Source: Flavobacterium luteolum
GTDB lineage: Bacteria; Bacteroidota; Bacteroidia; Flavobacteriales; Flavobacteriaceae
Length of the DNA stretch: 64,000 nt
Direction: 5' to 3'
NCBI RefSeq assembly: GCF_027111275.1
Contig: NZ_CP114286.1
Coordinates: forward strand, 62,001-126,000
In this document: positions 9,315 to 19,350 of the stretch, in pieces
How positions within the stretch are numbered: position 1 is the first letter of the stretch
Layout: each line of letters opens with the position of its first letter
Notes under the pieces: generated by a model
What the model was told of the DNA's origin: nothing
Database searches by the model: none
What the model saw: the letters and a program-made list of their open reading frames with translations, nothing else
Translations under genes and position numbers: made by a program

Positions 9315-11774
9315 TTATTTAATAAAGAAATTAATGGTTCTGCTCATTGAATCTCCGTCTGCATCTTTTACTGTTAGCACGAAAGAAGCAAATCCTTTTT
9401 CAACACCTGTAAACTGAATTTCCTTTCCTTTTAAAACCACTTTTCCATTCTTAAGATCGGAGAAAGTATACACTGGTTTGTTTTCATAGCCTTTAAAATA
9501 ATCTGGAGCACTTAAAGTCTTTTTATCTCCCGAATTCACAAAATAATGAGGCTGCGCCAGCCAGTCTAAATAATTATCCAATTGAGTAAATCCGTCTTTG
9601 TCCGTATCTTGATTGGCATCTGAGAAATCTCCAGCTTTCGAATTTTCGTTTAAGCCAAAAGCTTTTTCCCACCAGTTTGGCAAACCGTCATGATCTGTAT
9701 CCCAATCTGTCGGACGAGTTTCTGATACAAAATTTGGCCATCCACCTGCATCCTGTTCGTTATCGATCATACCGCCTAAACCGCTTTTACTGCCTTTGTA
9801 AGTGAAAGTTCCTTTTAAAGTTTCGTCTACAATTCTATTATCATGTTTATCAAAAAACGGCTGATTGGCACCAACATCTGAAAGCACATTTTTATACGCC
9901 GCTTTCGCTGATTGCGTTTCTACATAAGAAGGAAAAAATGGTTTGTCTACAAAAGTTTCATAATCTACTTTCTCATTATGGCTTATAGTAGATTTTCTAC
10001 CTTTATCCTGAGATTTCTCATCAAAGTAACCCGGCATTATATTTCCGTTAAAATAATAACGTTGCATTCCTTTTCCAACACCCTCATGTTGTGCATTTAA
10101 AGCTACAAATATGGTAGTTGAAGCACCTGGTTTATAAAAATTGTTTACAAAATTTACTTCGTTTGCACCGCCGTCAGTTGTTCTTCCACCCCAGTTGTAA
10201 ACCACATTGTTGGTGATATCCAATCTTCCTGTGTAATAACCATCACCGTTTAAACCGCCTCCGATACTCCAGTTACGACCTTGGTTGTGCGCCAATAAAT
10301 TGTGATGAAAACTACCAATATCTCCACCAATTGTTGCCGCAAAACCGTGCATTTTTCCTGCAGGATATTTATCATGTCCCGCAATGTTTAACGCTTCAGA
10401 AATTAAAGTTCTTTGTAAAGTGATATGATGCGCACCACGTGAGCTAAACGATTCGTCAATAGTCCAGCTAATCGAACAGTGATCAATAATACTATAATCA
10501 GCACCTGTTAATCCCATTCCGTCAAAAGTAGTTCCGCCTCCAATTCTCACTTTTAAGAATCGAATTACACCATCATTTCCTGTCAACCCAATCGGAGCTC
10601 TACTGATTGTGATTCCTTCACCCGGAGCCGTTTGTCCCGCAATGGTGATACAAGGCTGATTTGCTACTAATCTCGAAGCCAGTTTTATATTTCCCGAAAC
10701 ATTAAAAACGATCGTTCTTGGACCAATTTCCTGATTGATTGCATCGCGTAAACTTCCCGGACCATCGTCATTTAAATTGGTTACTTCAATCACTTTTCCG
10801 CCACGTCCTCCAACTGCATAACGTCCGTAACCTTCTGCACCTGGAAAAGCCAATTGAGCAGGTTTAAACGACCATACATTTCCTAATGTAACTTCGCCAT
10901 TATTATCCACTTCATCGACTCTCCAATAATAAGTTGTTCCCGAATATAAATCAGAAACCGTATACGATTTCTCAGTCAGTTTTCCTTTAAATTCTTTTGA
11001 AGATTCTGTTGCATTTTCAACCGCATTTTTATCTTCACCGAAATATATTTTATGCGATGCCACATTTTTTACAGCGTCCCATTTTAGAGTAAAAGTTTTA
11101 CCCACTTCAACATGTTCGTCTCTATTTTTTGGTTCAGGAGTTCTAGCCTGATTCATTAAATTTGGCGTATCAATTTCAAAACCGTTAATTACAATCTGTT
11201 TTACAATATCAGGGTTTGAAGTTGGATCAATTTCAAAACGAACAATTACATCTTTTCCTTTCTCTGCATTAAAAGTAATATACGCCATTGAAGCATCAAT
11301 TTTAGCATTGGCTCTCTGACTTGCATTTACTGTTTCTTGAAGTTTTCCGTTTACATAGATTTTGATTGGAGAAAAAGTTTTTCCTGTAATCACATCAAAA
11401 GCATTATGAAAAGTCAAAAGCGTATGTTTTCCCGCTTTCAATCCGCTGATTTTCAATTCTAAATTTTCATTCGTAACCAAACCGTCACTTCCTAATTTGT
11501 TATAAAATGGAGCATTCATTCCAACTTTATACCACTTTGAAGTAAAGTTTCCTTTTAGCTTAAATGACATATTATTAAATGATTTTTCAGCTTCTTTTCC
11601 TTCATTAATCACCCACGAATCATAACTCGGATCGTGAACTTCTTCTAGTCTTCTTTGAAAAAAATCAAAGTCAACTTTTACAATTTGTTTATCAGTATTT
11701 TGAACTGATTGTGCTTGTCCGTTTGTGGTCAAAAGCATGGACAAAACTGTAGCACTTATTAATTTCTTTATCAT
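9315..11774 (-). CDS. Multidomain pectate lyase, polysaccharide lyase family 1
   Basis: It cleaves de-esterified homogalacturonan by beta-elimination. I take the ATG at 11774 (819 residues), which starts a tidy signal peptide (MIKKLISATVLSMLLTTNGQ); the ATG four codons earlier is less likely. Order of parts: an N-terminal beta-sandwich at about 25-210 that looks like a carbohydrate-binding module, a fibronectin type III domain at about 215-305, a right-handed beta-helix from about 308 (FPGAEGYGRYAVGGRGG), and a C-terminal calcium-type region near 690-745 (DTDHDGLPNWWEKAFGLN and DTDKDGFTQLDNYLDWLA). The PL1 core motif IIDHCSISWTIDE is present. Only 15 bp separate it from the upstream DUF5703-like gene. 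Confidence 0.92.
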   Translation of the reverse strand: MIKKLISATVLSMLLTTNGQAQSVQNTDKQIVKVDFDFFQRRLEEVHDPSYDSWVINEGKEAEKSFNNMSFKLKGNFTSKWYKVGMNAPFYNKLGSDGLVTNENLELKISGLKAGKHTLLTFHNAFDVITGKTFSPIKIYVNGKLQETVNASQRANAKIDASMAYITFNAEKGKDVIVRFEIDPTSNPDIVKQIVINGFEIDTPNLMNQARTPEPKNRDEHVEVGKTFTLKWDAVKNVASHKIYFGEDKNAVENATESSKEFKGKLTEKSYTVSDLYSGTTYYWRVDEVDNNGEVTLGNVWSFKPAQLAFPGAEGYGRYAVGGRGGKVIEVTNLNDDGPGSLRDAINQEIGPRTIVFNVSGNIKLASRLVANQPCITIAGQTAPGEGITISRAPIGLTGNDGVIRFLKVRIGGGTTFDGMGLTGADYSIIDHCSISWTIDESFSSRGAHHITLQRTLISEALNIAGHDKYPAGKMHGFAATIGGDIGSFHHNLLAHNQGRNWSIGGGLNGDGYYTGRLDITNNVVYNWGGRTTDGGANEVNFVNNFYKPGASTTIFVALNAQHEGVGKGMQRYYFNGNIMPGYFDEKSQDKGRKSTISHNEKVDYETFVDKPFFPSYVETQSAKAAYKNVLSDVGANQPFFDKHDNRIVDETLKGTFTYKGSKSGLGGMIDNEQDAGGWPNFVSETRPTDWDTDHDGLPNWWEKAFGLNENSKAGDFSDANQDTDKDGFTQLDNYLDWLAQPHYFVNSGDKKTLSAPDYFKGYENKPVYTFSDLKNGKVVLKGKEIQFTGVEKGFASFVLTVKDADGDSMSRTINFFIK

Positions 11775-11789
11775 TTTAATTAGCAATAG

Positions 11790-14117
11790 TTAGTTTAATT
11801 TCGTTTTCTCTGCTTCAGATTTTCCTAACAGATTTATAATGTCTTTTTTTCTTTCTTCTGGAATTACTTTTAAAACCTTCAATTCTCCATTCATGAGTTC
11901 GGCTTCAATTGTGGTATTTTGTTTGGCGTGTAATTTAAAATGAACGTTCCAATCCTTTGGCCACGCTGGAAAAAGATAGATTTTTCCGTCTGCTTCCTGC
12001 AAAAGCATTTCCTGCATGCCAATCATTCCTGACCCGCCCCAATTATGATCTGGAACCCAATCAAAACCAGGTCCCCAAAAAGCTGGAAAACGTCTTTCTG
12101 AATTCGCCATTTTAAGTGTATTGTATTTCATCGCTTCTTCAGTTAATCCCAAACGAGCCGAAAAAATATTATCTTGTTTCCAACCTATATGACTTCTAAA
12201 TTTTAAAGCATCAGGATCGTATTTCCAAGTATTCAACGCTGTTTCCAAATCAAGTTTTCCAATACCATAAATTCCCCAAGGATAAACAGGATATAATTGT
12301 GGCACTTCCGAATTATTAACCCTTTCCCATGTTTTGGCAGGAAGCAAAACTTTATGATTTTCAATCTGCCCAAAATTCAAAGGCGGAATTCTAGTTTGAA
12401 ATGCTTTTAAATATTCAATGTCTTCTTTAGACAATTGACTTCCCGAAAGGTTTAAAAGACTTTCTGTAATTATCTGCAATGCCGAAATTGTACTATTGGC
12501 ATTATTCGCCATTTTATACGTTTCTGCACCAGAACCTGGAAAAAGAATTAATTTCCCGTTTCCGTCCAAAGCTTTTCTACCTCTCTGCTTTGCTAAATAT
12601 TGATAATGTTCATCGAAAAAACGAAGACAGCTTATAATAAATTGATTGTATTTTTGAATGTCTTCTCCTGTATATTCCTTTTGCTGCAACATCATTTGGC
12701 AGAATTCTAAAACAGTATCCCATTCATATTCCAGCCAAGCATTATATTCCATTCCCGGATCGTAATCTGCGGGACGTTTCCATTCGTACTCAGCTGGATT
12801 TGGAAGTCCAAAGTTTTCTAATTGTTCTGTGAATGATGCTCCATTGTGATTCCAGTAAACTTTGCTCCTTAATTCGGCATTTTTCTGCAAACTCAAATAA
12901 TAATCCAATTGTGATTTCATCATATCAAAATCGCCACTTTTTACCATCGGAAAATAAACCAATCGCTGGTTTTGAGCTGTCATAGTTCCTCCTCCCCAAT
13001 TTCTAAAATCGGGCGTAAAATTCAGATCTTTATTGGTGTAAACAGGATCAACCGTAAAAAGTCCGCCATTGAATTTGGTTGGATATTTCCCGTACGCATT
13101 GCATCCGAGCATGTATCGGAACAACTGATAATTCTGCCCGATTTGATACACTGAATCTTTAGCAGTCGATTGATTTTTTTGAGTGAAAATAAAACTGCGA
13201 TTCCAGAAAGTATTCCACCATTTTTGAGTGTTTTTTTCTGCTTGTTTTGCTGTGTTTTTGTTTGCCGAAATCAAACTTTTCAATCCATTATCCCATGTAT
13301 AAAAATCAGATTGATTGGTATTTAAATAAATTTCTAACGAATGTTTTTTGGATGGTTTTATGCTTGTTAATTTAAAACCTTTAAAATCGGTATCTTGATA
13401 TTTCCCAAGATATGTTCCATCTGATTTTAAGTTATCGCCTTTCATGAATCCACCAAAAGTCAGATTCGCAATCGGGTTTAACATTTGGTCCTTTACCGAT
13501 TCCATTTTCTGCTGTTTCACCGCCACATTAAAAACAGTGTTTTCTCGATTTCTATGGTAAAATTTTATACCGTTATTTTCAAACGAAATAGAATCTTTAT
13601 ACGTAATAACTTCCCCCTGAGGCGCCCATTTATAAGAATTAGCGTTGTTTTCTTTTCCTTTCGGATAGCGGTTTTGATAACGCCAGCTTTCATACGAAGC
13701 TGTCATTTTCAACGGATTTTTACTTTCTAAATCAACATGAATTATCGGTTTAAAAACATCTACCCAAAGTTTGATTTTTGTATCATTCTGCGCAACCAAA
13801 ACATAACCATCTTTCAATTTTAATTCCTGAAGAAAACCATCTTTTCCTTCAAAAGGATTCGGCGTTAAAGTCACTTTTACACGACCTAACTTCAATAAAG
13901 TATTATGTTCGTCAAAAGTTCCGCTTCGGGAAAAATAGAAATACAAATCACCTTTCTCTACCCAGACATTCATACCAATATCACCGCCACCCAAAGGCAT
14001 CGATTCTGACGAATTCTGGCTCTGCGTTGTCCAAACCTGATTATAATTATCAAGCGTAGGGATTTGCGCTTTAAGGCAAAGCGTCGTGAAGAGAAGTATG
14101 TATTTTATGTATTTCAA
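11790..14117 (-). CDS. DUF5703-like exported protein, putative glycoside hydrolase
   Basis: The likely start is a TTG at 14117, which gives a clean signal peptide (MKYIKYILLFTTLCLKAQ) and 775 residues. The frame stays open to an ATG at 14183, but that extension ([11 protein letters not shown]) is the translation of a family 1 repeat. The N-terminal part, with WTTQSQNSSESMPLGGGDIG, resembles the DUF5703 domain. It is followed by an alpha-helical region with many Trp and aromatic residues (GGGTMTAQNQRLVYFPMVKS, NLGGSG-like turns, PLNFGQIENH), typical of (alpha/alpha)6 hydrolases such as GH95 relatives. No activity can be read from the sequence. Its place between PL1 and an acetylesterase implies a role on pectic oligosaccharides. 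Confidence 0.75.
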   Translation of the reverse strand: MKYIKYILLFTTLCLKAQIPTLDNYNQVWTTQSQNSSESMPLGGGDIGMNVWVEKGDLYFYFSRSGTFDEHNTLLKLGRVKVTLTPNPFEGKDGFLQELKLKDGYVLVAQNDTKIKLWVDVFKPIIHVDLESKNPLKMTASYESWRYQNRYPKGKENNANSYKWAPQGEVITYKDSISFENNGIKFYHRNRENTVFNVAVKQQKMESVKDQMLNPIANLTFGGFMKGDNLKSDGTYLGKYQDTDFKGFKLTSIKPSKKHSLEIYLNTNQSDFYTWDNGLKSLISANKNTAKQAEKNTQKWWNTFWNRSFIFTQKNQSTAKDSVYQIGQNYQLFRYMLGCNAYGKYPTKFNGGLFTVDPVYTNKDLNFTPDFRNWGGGTMTAQNQRLVYFPMVKSGDFDMMKSQLDYYLSLQKNAELRSKVYWNHNGASFTEQLENFGLPNPAEYEWKRPADYDPGMEYNAWLEYEWDTVLEFCQMMLQQKEYTGEDIQKYNQFIISCLRFFDEHYQYLAKQRGRKALDGNGKLILFPGSGAETYKMANNANSTISALQIITESLLNLSGSQLSKEDIEYLKAFQTRIPPLNFGQIENHKVLLPAKTWERVNNSEVPQLYPVYPWGIYGIGKLDLETALNTWKYDPDALKFRSHIGWKQDNIFSARLGLTEEAMKYNTLKMANSERRFPAFWGPGFDWVPDHNWGGSGMIGMQEMLLQEADGKIYLFPAWPKDWNVHFKLHAKQNTTIEAELMNGELKVLKVIPEERKKDIINLLGKSEAEKTKLN

Positions 14118-14138
14118 TTTTACTCTTTTTAAAGTTTT

Positions 14139-14231
14139 TTTGTCATTTCGACGAAGGAGAAATCTTCGTTGTATGATCGACAAAGATTGCGGAGCTACTT
14201 GCGAAGATTTCTCCTTCGTCGAAATGACAAA
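14139..14231. repeat. Long palindrome, family 1
   Basis: TTTGTCATTTCGACGAAGGA at the left pairs with its complement ending at 14231, with an asymmetric loop (GTTGTATGATCGACAAAGATT). It sits between the acetylesterase and DUF5703-like genes and extends the latter's open frame artificially. Confidence 0.85.
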
Positions 14232-14299
14232 CTAGTCGTTAAACTCATCATTAATCATTTACAATTCACAATTAACAGTTCATAATTAACCATTATAAA

Positions 14300-15724
14300 T
14301 CACCACTCATCGGTTCTAAATGAAGAAACCGGCAAACCTCCTGCACTAAACAATTCTGCTTTAGCGAAATCCTTCCATAAATATCTTACTGCAACTGGAT
14401 TCTTTACTTTGTCAGAAGTTAGAACCACTGATTTTCTTCTTACCACAGTTTTTGCTGGATAGAAAACTTTGTCTGCTCCTGCTATTTCAAAACCTAAAAC
14501 CTCTTTGTCATAAGATGTAATTCCATTTGCAACATCATCAAAAGAAACCGTTACAGCACCGTCTTTTATTTCCATCGATTTGTATTTCGGACTTTCGAAT
14601 TCGAAACCTTCAATTCCATACGTTCTTGCCAAAGCCTGAAAAGCCAAACGGTTTCCTGCTTTTTCCTTATCCATAGGGTGAATGTTGTTTTCTTCTCCGA
14701 CATCCATTAACACCGCCATTGCTGCATTCGGAATTTCCTTCGAAGCCTTAAACTGAGCTTCTCTCAGATAAGCTGAATTGTATTTTTCTAAATAATCTTT
14801 TGGATGAAAAGAAGCATAATTAAACGGTGCGATTTGAGCGAAATAAAAAGGAAATTCTCCTTGATTCCACAACGTTCTCCAACTGCTTACCATTTTCTTC
14901 ATCAAAGCGGTATATTCAGAAGCTCTTTCGTAATTCGACTCGCCTTGATACCAAATACAGCCTTTGATTCCGTAACCAATTACAGGCGAAAGCATTCCGT
15001 TAAATAAAGTTGTCGGAACACGATTTGGATCTTTTGCCAATTCTTCTTTTGTAGTCGGAATTTTAGCACTTGCAAAATCTTTCAGCATTTCCTGATTCAT
15101 CCAAGCCTCCATGCTTGAACCGCCGTAAGAAACATGAATCAAACCAACCGGAACATTTAAAACTTCCTGCAAAAGCGATCCAAAATACCAAGCTGTTGCA
15201 CTAAAATTTGAAGTCGATTTTGGAGAAACCTCTTCCCATTTTCCTTCAAAATCTTGTAAAGGCTCCAAAACTGTTGCTCTTGGAATCGTAATTAAACGAA
15301 TGTTTTTATTGGTTGATCTTACAATAATTTCATTTCCATTTTTAACAGGCTGTCCTTGAAACCCTTTCAATGGCATCTCCATATTCGATTGCCCTGAACA
15401 AAGCCAAACTTCTCCCAACAAAACATTTTTGATGGTTACTTTTTCGTTTCCTTCCGATACTTCAATCGTGTATGGCCCACCAAAAGAAACCGTTTTTAAT
15501 TCTGTTTTCCATTTTCCAGAATTGTCTGCTTTTACTTTATAGGTTTTAGAATCCCACGAAGTTTTGATTACGATGTTGGCGTTCTTTTCTGCCCAGCCCC
15601 AAATTGGCGCATTGGATTTTTGCTGTAACATCATGTTATCAGTAAACAATGCTGGCAATTTGATTTTGGCATTGATTTGAAAACTTGCTAAAATCGTTAA
15701 TAACGCAATAATTGATTTTTTCAT
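14300..15724 (-). CDS. Sialate O-acetylesterase-like (SASA/SGNH) exported esterase
   Basis: The protein has 474 residues from the ATG at 15724, chosen because it starts the signal peptide MKKSIIALLTILASFQINA. The SASA pattern is clear: PALFTDNMMLQQ and APIWGWA at the N-terminus, the nucleophile motif LCSGQSNMEMP with Ser113, HVSYGGSSMEAWM, GCIWYQGESNYERA, and a C-terminal NIHPMDKEKAGNRLA supplying the catalytic His. Families with this domain remove acetyl groups from sugars. In a pectin operon the expected substrate is acetylated rhamnogalacturonan or side-chain sugars rather than sialic acid; that is inference from neighbours. It sits between GH106 and the DUF5703-like gene. Confidence 0.88.
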   Translation of the reverse strand: MKKSIIALLTILASFQINAKIKLPALFTDNMMLQQKSNAPIWGWAEKNANIVIKTSWDSKTYKVKADNSGKWKTELKTVSFGGPYTIEVSEGNEKVTIKNVLLGEVWLCSGQSNMEMPLKGFQGQPVKNGNEIIVRSTNKNIRLITIPRATVLEPLQDFEGKWEEVSPKSTSNFSATAWYFGSLLQEVLNVPVGLIHVSYGGSSMEAWMNQEMLKDFASAKIPTTKEELAKDPNRVPTTLFNGMLSPVIGYGIKGCIWYQGESNYERASEYTALMKKMVSSWRTLWNQGEFPFYFAQIAPFNYASFHPKDYLEKYNSAYLREAQFKASKEIPNAAMAVLMDVGEENNIHPMDKEKAGNRLAFQALARTYGIEGFEFESPKYKSMEIKDGAVTVSFDDVANGITSYDKEVLGFEIAGADKVFYPAKTVVRRKSVVLTSDKVKNPVAVRYLWKDFAKAELFSAGGLPVSSFRTDEW

Positions 15725-15740
15725 TTTTTGTTTATTTTTT

Positions 15741-15876
15741 GCCACAGATTAGAGGATTAAAAAAGATTATTAGTTTTAGTTATGTCAGGCTGAGCGAAGT
15801 CGAAGCCCGATTCCAATTGAAGCGCCCTTCGACTTCGCTCAGGGTGACAATCCAAATAATCATTTTAACCTGTGGC
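15741..15876. repeat. Nested palindromes: family 2 outside, GCGAAGTCGAAG type inside
   Basis: The outer pair is GCCACAGATTAGAGGATTAA and CATTTTAACCTGTGGC. The inner pair is GTCAGGCTGAGCGAAGTCGA at about 15784 and its complement ending near 15849 (CTTCGACTTCGCTCAGGG). This is another case of one palindrome sitting at the centre of another. Confidence 0.8.
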
Positions 15877-15882
15877 TAACAT

Positions 15883-18800
15883 TTATTTCTCCTGTAAAAT
15901 TATAACCGGCCCCAATAACCCTGCTTTTAACAACGGTTGTCCTTCTAATCTAAATGGCGCTGTTGTCCATGTCAATCTCTCTTCTTTTGGCAATTTTTGA
16001 TCACCAATTAATCTGTTTGCCCAAGTGTTTGTGATTTTTATTTCTATCGTATTTTTTCCTTTTTGCAAAGCTTTTGAAATGTCTGTTTTGAAAGGAAAAG
16101 TCCAAAGCGTTCCGCAATCTTTTCCGTTGATTTTGATTTCGGCAATATTTGAGATTTCACCTAAATCCAACCAGATTTTATTAATGTCTTTTCCTTTCCA
16201 AACGAACTCTTTTTTGTAAATAACAGTTCCCGAATAATACTTAATCTGATCATTTTCAGAGGTACTCCAGTCAAAAAGTTTATTTGTTTTTACTATTTCT
16301 TTCGGTCCTTTAAATTCAGGATCAAATTGTAATTTCCAATTCTCATCTAAAGTCTGAACTTTCTCAAATTGCGATACTTTTTTGTAATTTTCATTTATAA
16401 GTTCTTTTATCTCATCTTTAAAAATCACAAAACCAGATTCGTTGGCCTCTAATGTTATCGTAACAATTGTTCTTTCATCTAAAATCATCCAACTGTCTAA
16501 ATCTGACATTTGATCTGTCACAGGATTATACCATTGCGGAACTTTTCCTAAAATTCTAAACGAAGCATCGAATGTTCTTTTTTCTCCTTTTTGATTGGAA
16601 ATGAAATAAATATCTTCAGTATCCGATTTACGATGCGCCCAAGCCAATGTTTCTGAATCGGCTCTATTTAAATTTGGAAAATAAACGTCTTGTGTAATTC
16701 CGATGGAAGAAAAATCATTTCCTAAATACGGTAATTTGATAACTGTACCTTTTTCGATTTTCCATGTTGATGAATTGGCATTATTCCAAATTTCATCAAT
16801 TACATTCTGCCATTTCTTTTGATTGGTTTCTGATTGAATTCCTGGCTGAAGGTTTGGTTTCTCATCCACAAAAATGGTTGCTCCATCTTTTAGCAGTTGC
16901 AAGATTTTTTCGGCGGAAGCCAAAGAAAGCATCTCATTTGGTGCCATTTTATGACTTCCTGGAAAGAATAAAGCTCCATATTCAATTCCGCCATCAAACG
17001 AAATTTTTCCGTTTATTACTTTCGCACGATTAATTAAAACATCGGCATTGAACGAATCATATTGATAACCATTTAGCGGATTAATCCATTGTGATAAATC
17101 GGTTATATTTTTAGAATAGGTCACTTCTTTTGGCATTTTTGCCGTTGGCTGACCCTCATTTTCTAAACGGATTTTCTCGCTTTCAAGTCTTGCCGCACCA
17201 AACACATTCGGAATAAACGGCACTAAACGATCTGGAACAAAAGAACGGGAAGGAAAATCTTCTCCAATAAAAACTGCCAGATCAATTACTGGTTTTCCTT
17301 TTTGCAACTGAAACTGCACTCTTTGGCAATAATCAAACCATGCTTTTCCGGGTTTCCACCAAGTTTGGTCTCTCTGAAAAAAAGTCCCGATATCATCCAA
17401 AGTCATTCCGGGTTTTCTGTCCGTCCACGGATTATGCACAAAAACGTGGTAGAATAAACGGTTGATCCCTAAAGCATAATTGCGATCTGCAGTCGTTTTT
17501 AGATTTCCCGGATGTTCGTCCCAATCCATTCGCAGAGCCGTAAAAGATTCTGCCTGAATAATATCTTTTCCATAAATATGCCCGCCAGAAATAGCATCAA
17601 CCATATCAAAAGGTTTGTCATGCGTTGGGCTTTTTAGCCAAAACTCTCCACTTGGATAATCGACATATTTATAATGAAGTAATGCGTCACTTGTAACAAC
17701 TGGCGCTACATTTTCTGCACTCAGCTTAACATTATATTCTTTAGCAATCTGAGCAATCGTACCATAAAAATTATCGGCAACTAAATCGGCGATTGTTTTT
17801 CTAATATCGTATAAAACTTTCTCTGAAAAATCGGTACTTTCTACTGGAATTCCAGCCATAACCGGAAGATATTCTACAATATCATAACCACGTCTCCTTT
17901 TAAATTCAGCCTGAAAAACCGAAGACCAGTTTTGGCTTCCACATTCCCAGCTGTCAAAATGGAGGATTTCCAGAACTTTTGAAGCCAGTTCAGGACCAGC
18001 AGAGCGAACGGCTTCTCCAAACCAGTGATCCAACTGAAAACGAATCAATTCTGGATTAAATTTATCTACTTCCAATCCTTTCCCTGCTCCGCCTGTTGCA
18101 TTTTCGTGTCCTGTAGAAGTGTGTCCCATTCGGATAATTTTCCATTTCCCTTTAGGTGCTTTCCAATTCAAATTCCCATCAATATCAACAAAATTAGAAA
18201 TATTGATAATCTCTGATTTTTTGAATGCATCAGAATTTGGAATTTCTTTTTCAGTAGTTTGCGGAGTCAAACGCCAGATTACGCCTGATTTTCCTTCGTA
18301 ATTATTAATCAGTGATTGATTCGAAAGTGTAATTTTACACACTTTCAGATTCTGTTTCCATTTCGCAAAATCCAAATCTTCTGCTCCAGGTTCTGTTCCT
18401 TTTGGATCATACACAAATCTGAAATATTTTGCTGTTACGGGTGTAATCGTATGTGTATTCGGGAAATCCATATCCTGCCAACCGTGGCGTGGTGCGATCA
18501 TTCTTTCGTGGAACCTAAAATTAACTCCGTCATCGCTCACTTCTACAATAAGCCGTTGTGCCTGAAAATCTCTTCCTTTGGTTTCAATTACAATAGATTT
18601 GCAGCTAAAAGGCTGTGCAAATTCATACTGAATCCAACCTGCATCAGCAAACTTGAAATTTTCATCTTTTTTAGGATCAGCCAAAAAAGATGCATCTGTA
18701 TTGTTGGATGTTGTCACTTTTGGGAGTTGCACCTGCGAAGTGATTTGATATTCTTTTATCGGAATAGCAAAAATGGCAATGTCTTTATAATAGTCTTTAT

Positions 18801-19278
18801 AATGTGTTGGAATTGGCAATTTCGACACCACTTTTTTTCCACCTAAAATTTCAGTCGTTGACCAGACTACTTTCTGCATTGACATTTCTGGTGTAATCCA
18901 AGGCCCACCAGCAACGGCAAATCCGTCTGCTCCATGAAAAGCTAGTTTTACCCCTAAACGATCTGCTTCTTTGAATGCCCAATGAATCATATCCCAAAAT
19001 TCAGGCGTCAACTGTAAAACCGGCGGATCTATTAATGGCGGATTGGCTGGCCCTTTTATGGTCATTAAATAAGCACCTGCAATCCCAGCTTGTTTCATAG
19101 CTTCTAAATCGGCTGTAATTCCTGCTTTAGAATAAGCAGATTTCATCCAATACCAATACACCCAAGGTCTTGAGGATTCTAATGTTGGCTGAAAAGAGGT
19201 TTCTTTTTTATGGACTTCCTGTGCAGAGACGATGCTCGCTAAGAGAAAAATAAAAAAGACGTGTTTTTTTTGAAACAT
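15883..19278 (-). CDS. GH106 alpha-L-rhamnosidase
   Basis: It hydrolyses alpha-L-rhamnosyl linkages and is a hallmark of rhamnogalacturonan loci. I choose the ATG at 19278 (1131 residues; signal MFQKKHVFFIFLLASIVSAQ). The frame continues upstream to 19410, but those 44 codons read through two intergenic repeats. GH106 features are the N-terminal SRPWVYWYWM and GAYLMTIKGPANPPL, then LGVKLAFHGADGFAVAGGPW. The central TIM-barrel segment holds HFDSWECGSQNWS and KLSAENVAPVV, and a C-terminal jelly-roll has NKIWLDLGEISNIAEIKING and NTIEIKITNTWANRLIGD. It lies between GH2 and the acetylesterase, consistent with stepwise trimming of RG-I oligosaccharides in the periplasm. Confidence 0.92.
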   Translation of the reverse strand: MFQKKHVFFIFLLASIVSAQEVHKKETSFQPTLESSRPWVYWYWMKSAYSKAGITADLEAMKQAGIAGAYLMTIKGPANPPLIDPPVLQLTPEFWDMIHWAFKEADRLGVKLAFHGADGFAVAGGPWITPEMSMQKVVWSTTEILGGKKVVSKLPIPTHYKDYYKDIAIFAIPIKEYQITSQVQLPKVTTSNNTDASFLADPKKDENFKFADAGWIQYEFAQPFSCKSIVIETKGRDFQAQRLIVEVSDDGVNFRFHERMIAPRHGWQDMDFPNTHTITPVTAKYFRFVYDPKGTEPGAEDLDFAKWKQNLKVCKITLSNQSLINNYEGKSGVIWRLTPQTTEKEIPNSDAFKKSEIINISNFVDIDGNLNWKAPKGKWKIIRMGHTSTGHENATGGAGKGLEVDKFNPELIRFQLDHWFGEAVRSAGPELASKVLEILHFDSWECGSQNWSSVFQAEFKRRRGYDIVEYLPVMAGIPVESTDFSEKVLYDIRKTIADLVADNFYGTIAQIAKEYNVKLSAENVAPVVTSDALLHYKYVDYPSGEFWLKSPTHDKPFDMVDAISGGHIYGKDIIQAESFTALRMDWDEHPGNLKTTADRNYALGINRLFYHVFVHNPWTDRKPGMTLDDIGTFFQRDQTWWKPGKAWFDYCQRVQFQLQKGKPVIDLAVFIGEDFPSRSFVPDRLVPFIPNVFGAARLESEKIRLENEGQPTAKMPKEVTYSKNITDLSQWINPLNGYQYDSFNADVLINRAKVINGKISFDGGIEYGALFFPGSHKMAPNEMLSLASAEKILQLLKDGATIFVDEKPNLQPGIQSETNQKKWQNVIDEIWNNANSSTWKIEKGTVIKLPYLGNDFSSIGITQDVYFPNLNRADSETLAWAHRKSDTEDIYFISNQKGEKRTFDASFRILGKVPQWYNPVTDQMSDLDSWMILDERTIVTITLEANESGFVIFKDEIKELINENYKKVSQFEKVQTLDENWKLQFDPEFKGPKEIVKTNKLFDWSTSENDQIKYYSGTVIYKKEFVWKGKDINKIWLDLGEISNIAEIKINGKDCGTLWTFPFKTDISKALQKGKNTIEIKITNTWANRLIGDQKLPKEERLTWTTAPFRLEGQPLLKAGLLGPVIILQEK

Positions 19279-19302
19279 TATTCTTTGTTTTATTTCGTTT
19301 GT

Positions 19303-19335
19303 AAACCCGACAGGTTTTTGAAACCTGTCGGGTTT
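19303..19335. repeat. Short palindrome, ACCTGTCGGG type
   Basis: AAACCCGACAGGTT pairs with AACCTGTCGGGTTT. A related palindrome (GACCTGACAGGTT with AACCTGTCAGGTC) is at 23026-23060. It directly precedes the family 1 copy at 19351, so two repeat units abut in this gap. Confidence 0.8.
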
Positions 19336-19350
19336 GATATATCGCATCTT

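Noticed and set aside
18316..18846. Open frame of 176 codons on the plus strand inside the GH106 gene
   Set aside because: It lies entirely antisense to a well-supported enzyme, with a composition unlike a real protein; shadow frame.
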